Assembly (NCBI GenBank): GCA_000751595.1
Contig: CCMH01000011.1
Coordinates: forward strand, 1-64,000
From: Weeksella massiliensis
GTDB lineage: Bacteria > Bacteroidota > Bacteroidia > Flavobacteriales > Weeksellaceae
DNA: 64,000 bases
Direction of reading: 5' to 3'
Every line of letters starts with the position of its first letter. The stretch's first letter is position 1. A program made the position numbers and the translations under genes. Positions 46,113 through 53,211 of this stretch are shown here, one piece after another. The notes beneath the pieces are model-generated. The model saw nothing but the letters and a program-made list of their open reading frames with translations, was not told where the DNA came from and made no database searches.

Positions 46113-48197
46113 ATGAAGACAATCATTGCAGAAAAACCAAGTGTAGCAAGAGAAATAGCCTATCTGTTGGGAGCATCCGAAAAAAAGGACGGCTACCTGA
46201 CAGGTAATGGCTATTTTGTGACCTGGGCATTTGGCCATTTGATCGGATTGGGAATGCCCGAAGATTATGGCATTTTAGGATTTGATCCATCAGCTTTACC
46301 GATACTCCCTAATCCGTTTTTGCTCACCGTTCGTAAGGTCAAAAAAGACAAGGGATATGCTACGGATTCAGGAGCATTAAAACAACTGAAAATTATTGAA
46401 CAACTCTTTAATAAGAGCGAAAGTATTATCGTTGCTACCGATGCAGGTCGTGAGGGCGAACTCATCTTTCGGTATATTTATGAATATCTGAAATGTACGA
46501 GACCTTTTGAACGCCTTTGGATAAGTTCACTTACAGAAAAAGCCATTAAACAAGGCTTTGATAACCTCAAAGATGGAAAAGAATTTGACGGATTGTATAA
46601 AGCAGCACAAGGCAGAAGCTGTGCAGATTGGTTGGTGGGCATCAACGCTACACAGGCTTTAAGTATTGCCGCTGGTAACGGTATTTACTCTCTCGGAAGA
46701 GTGCAAACGCCAACGCTGGCTTTGATATGTAGACGCTACCTTGACAATAAGAATTTCACAGTAAAGAAGTATTGGCAAATACAGTTATTCCACAACAAAG
46801 AATTTATCGACTTTAAAAGCCTTTCAAAAACCAAATGGGAAGATCAAAAACTAGCTGATGATACGCTGAAATCTATTCAACGATGCAATACTGCAACAGT
46901 TACATCGGTAGAAACCAAAAGTATTACAGAGCAAGCTCCATTATTGTTCGACCTTACTGGATTGCAAAAGGAAGCCAATAAAAAACTGAACCTTTCAGCC
47001 GAAGAAACGCTCAATATTGCCCAAAGTCTTTATGAGAAAAAGTTTATCACTTATCCACGTACTGGAAGTAAATATATTCCTGAAGATCTGTGGGCAGAAA
47101 TTCCCAATCTTGTTAGGGCTCTACAGGATAAGGAGAGCTGTAAACAAGCTGTGAACAAAATGAAATGGGGGCGTTTCAACAAACGCATCGTAAACGATTT
47201 ACGTGTCACAGATCACCATGGATTGTTAATTACAGATAAAATCCCATCCGCACTATCTGCAACAGAAAATGCCGTTTATGATATGATTGCTTTTCGATTG
47301 CTCGAAGCTCTCTCACAATCTTGTATCAAAGAGATAACCGATGTAAGTTTACAAGTTTTACATTACGATTTTGCCACAAAAGGTTGCAAAATTATTGAAG
47401 CTGGATGGCGAGGAATTAAAGGTAGTTTCTCTGATGATGATACAGAGTCTGTACAGGATTTGCCCGAACTGAAAAAAGGCGATGAACTCAAAATCAAGGA
47501 GGCATGTGTATTGGAAAAGAAAACCAAACCACCGGTGCTTTATACCGAAGCCGGACTTCTATCAGCCATGGAAAGTGCAGGGAAAGAAATAGAGAATGAA
47601 GACGAACGAAAGGCCTTGCAAAACATTGGTATCGGCACACCTGCTACAAGAGCCGCCATTATTGAAACGCTGTTTACCCGCAATTATATCCAACGGGAAA
47701 AGAAATCTTTAATCCCTACCGAAAAAGGATTGCAGGTGTACGAATTGGTCAAAGACCGTAAAATTGCAGATGTATCAATGACTGCCGAATGGGAATTGGC
47801 TTTGCAAAAAATCGAAAACAACGAAGCAGACGCAAGTGTGTTTCAAAAGGAAATGGAGCAATACGCCCAATCTATCACTAATGAATTACTACAAACATCT
47901 ATCGCTCAAAATAATCTCCCAAAACTGACCTGCCCTAAATGTAAAAGTCAGCAACTCATTATCCGTGATAAGATTGTCAAATGTTCCGATGAAGTGTGTA
48001 GCTGGGTACAGTTCCGCAATGTATGTGGCGTACAAATCAGCATAGCCGATATTGAAAACCTTGTTAATAAAAAGAAAACTTCACTCATTAAAGGAATGAA
48101 AAGCAAAGCTGGAAAGAAATTCGATGCTTATATCGTATTGAATGAGGATTGCATGACATCCTTTGAATTTGCTAAGAATAAAAGCTACAAAAAGTAA
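46113..48197 (+). CDS. topB: DNA topoisomerase III, element-encoded (exc-like)
   Basis: A 694-residue type IA topoisomerase. A Toprim domain (MKTIIAEKPSVAREIA and VATDAGREGELIFRYI) provides the metal-binding acids; ITYPRTGSKYIPEDL holds the catalytic Tyr. A C-terminal zinc ribbon has CPKCKSQ and CSDEVCSW. CTnDOT's exc gene, needed for excision in vivo, encodes such an enzyme and stands in this position. The stop overlaps the ORF6N gene's start (TAATG). Confidence 0.93.
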   Translation: MKTIIAEKPSVAREIAYLLGASEKKDGYLTGNGYFVTWAFGHLIGLGMPEDYGILGFDPSALPILPNPFLLTVRKVKKDKGYATDSGALKQLKIIEQLFNKSESIIVATDAGREGELIFRYIYEYLKCTRPFERLWISSLTEKAIKQGFDNLKDGKEFDGLYKAAQGRSCADWLVGINATQALSIAAGNGIYSLGRVQTPTLALICRRYLDNKNFTVKKYWQIQLFHNKEFIDFKSLSKTKWEDQKLADDTLKSIQRCNTATVTSVETKSITEQAPLLFDLTGLQKEANKKLNLSAEETLNIAQSLYEKKFITYPRTGSKYIPEDLWAEIPNLVRALQDKESCKQAVNKMKWGRFNKRIVNDLRVTDHHGLLITDKIPSALSATENAVYDMIAFRLLEALSQSCIKEITDVSLQVLHYDFATKGCKIIEAGWRGIKGSFSDDDTESVQDLPELKKGDELKIKEACVLEKKTKPPVLYTEAGLLSAMESAGKEIENEDERKALQNIGIGTPATRAAIIETLFTRNYIQREKKSLIPTEKGLQVYELVKDRKIADVSMTAEWELALQKIENNEADASVFQKEMEQYAQSITNELLQTSIAQNNLPKLTCPKCKSQQLIIRDKIVKCSDEVCSWVQFRNVCGVQISIADIENLVNKKKTSLIKGMKSKAGKKFDAYIVLNEDCMTSFEFAKNKSYKK

Positions 48198-49075
48198 TGG
48201 AAAATAAACCTAGCATTAGCCCAATGGCAATCCAAAACCTGATTTATACCATCCGTGGCAAACAGGTGATGTTGGATAGTGACCTCGCTTCCTTATACCA
48301 CGTGGAAACAAAGAACTTGAACAAAGCCGTAAAAAGAAATATTGAAAGATTTCCTGCGTCTTTTTGCTTTCAACTGACCGAAGAAGAAACCCAAAGCTTG
48401 AGGTTCCAAATTGGAACCTCAAGCTTAAATTATGGTGGAAGACGTTATTTGCCTTATGTTTTTACAGAACAAGGTGTCGCAATGGCTTCTGCTATACTCC
48501 GTTCAAATATAGCCGTTAAAGTTAGTGTAGAAATTATGGAAGCCTTTGTAGAAATGCGTCGAATGCTTATCAGCAATGCTTCATTGTTTCATCGTTTGGA
48601 TAACATTGAATTGAAGCAATTACAAGCCGATCAAAAATTTGAAGAGCTATTTAAGGCTTTGGAAAGTGATAAGCTTCATAGCGAAAAAGGCATCTTCTAC
48701 AACGGACAGATTTTTGATGCTTATGCCTTTGTTTCTGATATTATCAGAACTGCCAAAAGCTCCATTATCCTGCTTGATAATTATGTAGACGATACGGTAC
48801 TAACCTTGTTGGGTAAACGAAAGGCTAATGTAACTGCCACCATCTACACCAAAAATATCGGCAATCAATTAAGGCTCGATTTACAACGTTACAATAGCCA
48901 GTATCCTTCGATTGAAATTAAGGTTTTTTCTGATGCTCACGACCGATTTTTGATTATTGACGATACGGAACTTTATCATATCGGAGCATCGCTCAAAGAT
49001 CTGGGAAAAAAATGGTTTGCCTTTTCCATAATGAATATTGAAGTCGGCAGGATGCTTCAGATACTTAACAAATAA
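48197..49075 (+). CDS. ORF6N-PLD fusion protein
   Basis: A 292-residue protein. Residues 11-95 are an ORF6N DNA-binding domain (DSDLASLYHVETKNLNKAVKRN, YVFTEQGVAM), found in phage antirepressor-like proteins. The C-terminal half (about 165-290) reads as a phospholipase D-like domain with SDAHDRFLIIDD and YHIGASLKDLGKKW; the HxK core appears as H248-D249-R250, so Lys is replaced and the nuclease activity may be lost or altered. It overlaps topB by one base and is co-translated. A 33-base palindrome lies in its coding sequence. Confidence 0.72.
   Translation: MENKPSISPMAIQNLIYTIRGKQVMLDSDLASLYHVETKNLNKAVKRNIERFPASFCFQLTEEETQSLRFQIGTSSLNYGGRRYLPYVFTEQGVAMASAILRSNIAVKVSVEIMEAFVEMRRMLISNASLFHRLDNIELKQLQADQKFEELFKALESDKLHSEKGIFYNGQIFDAYAFVSDIIRTAKSSIILLDNYVDDTVLTLLGKRKANVTATIYTKNIGNQLRLDLQRYNSQYPSIEIKVFSDAHDRFLIIDDTELYHIGASLKDLGKKWFAFSIMNIEVGRMLQILNK
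48394..48426. repeat. perfect 16-base inverted repeat inside the ORF6N gene
   Basis: AAGCTTGAGGTTCCAA at 48394-48409 and its exact complement at 48411-48426 flank one A. It encodes residues 66-77, at the variable segment between the ORF6N core and GGRRYLPY. It can form a strong hairpin or cruciform. Confidence 0.9.
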
Positions 49076-49103
49076 CAAACCCTCCAAATTCGGAGGTTTT
49101 GTT
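49074..49103. terminator. bidirectional terminator between the ORF6N gene and hsdM
   Basis: AACAAACCCTCC and GGAGGTTTTGTT pair with one mismatch around AAATTC, 40 bp or less from both stop codons. Confidence 0.65.
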
Positions 49104-49115
49104 ATTTATTCAGAA

Positions 49116-50744
49116 TTAAATAGTTTTCAATCCTAATTCTTTCAAAAATTCATTGTGTTTATCAGTACTTAATTTGATTTTTTCATTTATTGATTCGAGT
49201 TTACTATTAACGTTGTTTAAGTCAATTTGAATATCATCCTCTGCGGTACTTACATATCTCGAAATGTTGAGATTAAAACTATTCTTTTCAATTTCATCCA
49301 TAGAAACTCTACGAGCATACCTTTCGATATTTTCAGGTCTAAATTGATATGTAGTAACAATTCTTTCAATGTGTTCTGGTTCTAAAGAATTTTGTCTTTT
49401 TCCTGGTTTATATTGTTCAGAAGCATTAATAAATAAAACATCATCGTGTTTCTTACACTTCTTTAAAACCAAAATACAAACTGGAATTCCTGTTGAATAG
49501 AATAGATTAGAAGGTAATCCAATAACAGTATCTATATGATTGTCTTTTAATAATTTAGTTCTAATACGTTCTTCAGCTCCTCCACGAAATAATACACCAT
49601 GTGGTAATATTATAGCCATAGTACCCTCATCACTTAAGAAATGAAAGCCATGTAGCAAAAAAGCAAAATCAGCTGCAGATTTGGGAGCTAATCCATGACT
49701 TTTAAAACGAAAATCCTCAGCCATAGCATCATTTGGCTCCCAGCGTAAGCTAAATGGTGGATTAGCAACAATTGCATCAAATTCTACCTTCTTACTTGGG
49801 TTTATTTCATTTAATAGATCCCAATGATTAAGCAAAGTGTCTCCGTGGAATATCTCAAACTCGGTATCTTTCATGCCGTGTAGAAGCATATTCATTCGAG
49901 CAAGATTGTAGGTGGTTATATTCTTCTCTTGTCCGTATATTTTATTGACCGTTCCCTTTGCATTTCTAATCTGGTTTCTCACATTCAATAACAAGGAGCC
50001 AGAACCACATGCAAAATCAAGTACTTTGTCTAGCTTATCCTTTTTTCCAGACGATGGATCTTGACTATCAAGAGTTACAATTTCAGATAGAACGGTTGAA
50101 ATTTCCTGTGGCGTATAAAATTCACCAGCTTTTTTACCTGAACCTGCTGCAAACTGCCCAATTAAATATTCATAAGCATCTCCCAAGGTATCTGTATCCG
50201 TAGAAAAGTCAGCTATACCTTCAGAAATTTTCTGAATGATATTACAAAGTGTTTTATTCCTGTCTGTGTTAGTTTTTCCTAATTTATCAGAGTTTAGGTT
50301 AATCTCGGAGAATAGTCCTTGAAAAGCACTGTCAAAAGATTCATCTTGAATGTATTTAAAACCTTTATTTAATGTAGGTAATAATTCATCATCTTGGGTT
50401 CTTGCCATCTCAGTGATATTACTCCACAAATATTGCGGTTTTATCACATAGTGAACCTTTCTTCTCATTTGTTTTTCAAACTCCTCGATATCATCATTAT
50501 TACTCTCATACCACAACTGAAGTGGTGTTGTAACTCCAAATTCTGAAACGATATTAGAATCCGTTTGAGGGTAATCTGAGCCTAATTCTTTTTTAGCAGC
50601 TTCTTCATAATTACTTGATAAATATCTTAAAAATAAGAAAGATAGCATATAATCACGGAAATCATCCGCATTCATTGCACCTCGTAATTCGTTTGCTATA
50701 TCCCAAAGGGCTTTACCCAATTTTTGTTGCTCTTTTTGTGTCAT
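49116..50744 (-). CDS. hsdM: type I restriction-modification methyltransferase subunit
   Basis: A 542-residue N6-adenine methyltransferase subunit. TQKEQQKLGKALWDIANELRG is the N-terminal HsdM helix bundle (about 1-140), LDFACGSGSLLLNV is SAM motif I and DAIVANPPFSLR is the catalytic NPPF motif. The N-terminus resembles the type IC group. I start at 50744, one base after the stop of the PrrC-like gene, rather than the longer frame inside that gene. Last gene of the restriction operon. Confidence 0.93.
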   Translation of the reverse strand: MTQKEQQKLGKALWDIANELRGAMNADDFRDYMLSFLFLRYLSSNYEEAAKKELGSDYPQTDSNIVSEFGVTTPLQLWYESNNDDIEEFEKQMRRKVHYVIKPQYLWSNITEMARTQDDELLPTLNKGFKYIQDESFDSAFQGLFSEINLNSDKLGKTNTDRNKTLCNIIQKISEGIADFSTDTDTLGDAYEYLIGQFAAGSGKKAGEFYTPQEISTVLSEIVTLDSQDPSSGKKDKLDKVLDFACGSGSLLLNVRNQIRNAKGTVNKIYGQEKNITTYNLARMNMLLHGMKDTEFEIFHGDTLLNHWDLLNEINPSKKVEFDAIVANPPFSLRWEPNDAMAEDFRFKSHGLAPKSAADFAFLLHGFHFLSDEGTMAIILPHGVLFRGGAEERIRTKLLKDNHIDTVIGLPSNLFYSTGIPVCILVLKKCKKHDDVLFINASEQYKPGKRQNSLEPEHIERIVTTYQFRPENIERYARRVSMDEIEKNSFNLNISRYVSTAEDDIQIDLNNVNSKLESINEKIKLSTDKHNEFLKELGLKTI

Positions 50745-50745
50745 T

Positions 50746-51972
50746 TTAACTGTTTGATTGATCAGGTTCCACAATTGGAACCACTTCATTTGATACTGTT
50801 GGCTCAGCTTGTGCTACTTCTGGTTGTGGAGATTCTGCTGCCACTTCTTCTTCAAAGATTAATGGAAAATAAAATTCATACTTATCAGTAAAGGCTTTAA
50901 GAATTCTTTTAAAAAGATCTTTATTATCATCACCCATTTCCACGGGATCGAAGATTGAATACTTTCCGTGACTAAAAAGTTGCAATGCCCTTTCAAAAAG
51001 CACTTCATCCTCCATTCCATCAATACATTTATCGATTTTATCATAACCAAAAAATGTTGCAGTTTTTTCTAAAACACTTCGTAACGAATTAAAATGATAA
51101 GTATATATTTTGTTGGATATAGCGATTTTCTTTAGCTCACTAAGTGTTGCGATGTGATGGAAAAATGGAGTATCACTGGTGTCTTGCAAAGCATACCCGC
51201 TTGGTTTTTTACAATGTAAAAAGTATCGTTTATTCTTTACCTTTCTTCCAAATTCATTATACAAAACATTGAAAAATAGGCTATGGTGTGTAGAAATTAC
51301 AGTTTTGATTTCGTTACTTTCAGTTGTTAGCAGGTTGCATAAATCGCAGGCTACTGCTATAGCATTATTTTCATCGAGTGAAGAAATTGGATCGTCAATA
51401 TAAATATACTTTACCCAGCTGTAAGCGGGGTCTTTATCAATCGCCAATTGGCATATCGCAAGAAAGAAACACCAAATAAATAACGTTTCTTCTCCTCTTG
51501 AAATCTTAATATTTTCAACAGTCTGCTCATTTCCTTCGACAACGATACTTCTGGAGAAAGTCACCGTCGAAGTATCATAATTAATATCGAATTTTAAATC
51601 TACGTAGTTATTGAAAAATGCTTCGATTTTAGCATCAAGCTCTAACTCGTGTAATCCGTCAAAAAAAGCTGAATCTGCATTTAAATTTAATACCCTATTG
51701 GTATCGTTCTCTAAATCGTTGTTCCAAGAAAATAAATCTTCTGTAAAAGCATTAAAATACAAAGTATCTCTGTTTGTCACATTTCCTTCTACATCAAACT
51801 CTTTGCCTGCCTGCTTAAAATCCATGGAAAGTCTGGTTTTTCCAGTGCCGTTGTGGGCAAAAAAGAGAACCAAATCTTTCATTGGGCGATGATCACCCGT
51901 TAAATCCTTTCTGAAATGCTGAGCAACTTCTTCTAAGGTTGTAAAATTGATTAATTCGTTTTTATTACTCAT
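50746..51972 (-). CDS. PrrC-like ABC-type ATPase, candidate anticodon nuclease
   Basis: A 408-residue protein of the AAA_13/PrrC-like group. The ATPase half has Walker A AHNGTGKT (39-46), a signature-like SRGEE (159-162 region), Walker B YIYIDDPISSLD (190-200) and HH (229-230). The C-terminal half has Arg298-x3-Glu302 and His335 in LFSHG. E. coli PrrC, a 396-residue anticodon nuclease encoded in the type IC EcoprrI locus, uses Arg320, Glu324 and His356; the spacings here are 4 and 33 against 4 and 32. Arg328-x6-His335 also fits a HEPN-type pattern. Residues 375-408 are Glu/Pro-rich, unlike PrrC. Activity is inferred. Confidence 0.72.
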   Translation of the reverse strand: MSNKNELINFTTLEEVAQHFRKDLTGDHRPMKDLVLFFAHNGTGKTRLSMDFKQAGKEFDVEGNVTNRDTLYFNAFTEDLFSWNNDLENDTNRVLNLNADSAFFDGLHELELDAKIEAFFNNYVDLKFDINYDTSTVTFSRSIVVEGNEQTVENIKISRGEETLFIWCFFLAICQLAIDKDPAYSWVKYIYIDDPISSLDENNAIAVACDLCNLLTTESNEIKTVISTHHSLFFNVLYNEFGRKVKNKRYFLHCKKPSGYALQDTSDTPFFHHIATLSELKKIAISNKIYTYHFNSLRSVLEKTATFFGYDKIDKCIDGMEDEVLFERALQLFSHGKYSIFDPVEMGDDNKDLFKRILKAFTDKYEFYFPLIFEEEVAAESPQPEVAQAEPTVSNEVVPIVEPDQSNS

Positions 51973-51975
51973 GCC

Positions 51976-53211
51976 CTAATCGTTCATTTTTGGAAATAGA
52001 CTTTGCATCAATCCTTTTTTATGTAATCTCAATTGATCTATTTTTTTGTTTTGCTCATTAATAACTTCATCTAACCCAGAAAAGAATGTGGCAATCTTCT
52101 CTTGTTCATCTATTGATGGAAAAGTAATTTCTAAATTTCTTAATTGATTTGAATAAAGATGAACAACAGAAATACCTTGTGCCATCTGTGCAATTTCTCT
52201 CTTTTTCACATTATTTAAGTAGTATGAAAGAAATACACCGTTTATTTTAGAACGAATAATATTTAAATCACCACCCAATGCAATGCCGTCTAGCATTACG
52301 CACGAAGAAGTTGCAATATCTTCATGCGTTTCACCAGATGAAGGTATAATGACATCATTTGCTTGACTTAGAATTAATTCATCTTGAGGAACATCCGTAT
52401 ATGATATTACTTCATAAATCGTCTCTTTGTAATAGGTATAAAGCTCTCCGTATCTTATACATGGTAATGTCCCGTTTTCAGTAATATCAGCTTTTGAAAT
52501 TCCTTTACCTTTTGAAAATTCTGCTATTTTATCTAATGTTTTCGTAGTCCATTCCCCATGATCTATAAACGCTGGAAATCGATATTTTGGTTTCTTTTCT
52601 CCTTTTTGAGGAAATAGATTCTGCATCAATCCCTTTTTATGTTCTTCTAATAAGTCTAACCTTTCAATGTGACCTTCAATAATTTCGTCTAAAGAAGAAA
52701 CGAATTCAGATATTTTCGCCTGTTCTTTTGGATTTTTTGGAAGCAAGACTGGACAATTTAGAACATCTTCATTTCGAAGATTAGTCTGTTTAACTCCATC
52801 ATCGAAAGAAAGCAAGTAAGAATTCCTATTTAGTACATAATATAAAATTTTACTATTTACTTTTGTTGCAGTTATCTTACATATCCTCTGATTAACAGTA
52901 AACTTATTGTTTTCTTCAACATAAAAACATTTCGCTATTGCTTTTCCATTTGGCACATCGCTAAGCACCATTAAAACATCATCTTTATTGGCCAAACAAT
53001 TAGCATTGTCTGTGTATTTTCTGACTTTTCCATCCGAAGAAATAAATTTTGAGTTTACAACAATGTAAGCTCCTTCTTCAACTATATTTTGTTCGTGTGC
53101 TTTTCCATTTTCATAACTCGCAACTTGACTTACGACAAGTTTTTCCCAATCTCCATCATCAATAAATTCAGGAAAACGCAATTCTGGTATCAAAGTAATT
53201 TCTTTATTCAT
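51976..53211 (-). CDS. hsdS: type I restriction specificity subunit
   Basis: A 411-residue DNA-recognition subunit with two target-recognition domains. Each half opens with R-F-P-x-F-I-D-x-G-x-W (residues 12-22 and about 216-226) and closes in a coiled coil ending KKGLMQNLFP or KKGLMQSLFP (about 190 and 400). The repeated boundary sequences persist at DNA level as a 32-base direct repeat. It overlaps hsdR by eight bases and precedes the PrrC-like gene by three. Confidence 0.93.
   Translation of the reverse strand: MNKEITLIPELRFPEFIDDGDWEKLVVSQVASYENGKAHEQNIVEEGAYIVVNSKFISSDGKVRKYTDNANCLANKDDVLMVLSDVPNGKAIAKCFYVEENNKFTVNQRICKITATKVNSKILYYVLNRNSYLLSFDDGVKQTNLRNEDVLNCPVLLPKNPKEQAKISEFVSSLDEIIEGHIERLDLLEEHKKGLMQNLFPQKGEKKPKYRFPAFIDHGEWTTKTLDKIAEFSKGKGISKADITENGTLPCIRYGELYTYYKETIYEVISYTDVPQDELILSQANDVIIPSSGETHEDIATSSCVMLDGIALGGDLNIIRSKINGVFLSYYLNNVKKREIAQMAQGISVVHLYSNQLRNLEITFPSIDEQEKIATFFSGLDEVINEQNKKIDQLRLHKKGLMQSLFPKMND
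51992..52023. repeat. direct repeat in hsdS, copy 1
   Basis: A 32-base segment beginning GGAAATAGACTTTGCATC, 29 of 32 identical to the copy at 52610-52641. It encodes the KKGLMQ-x-LFP end of the second coiled coil. Confidence 0.85.
52610..52641. repeat. direct repeat in hsdS, copy 2
   Basis: The 32-base partner of the repeat at 51992-52023, encoding the same motif at the end of the first target-recognition half. The copies are 618 bp apart and could support recombination between specificity domains. Confidence 0.85.
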
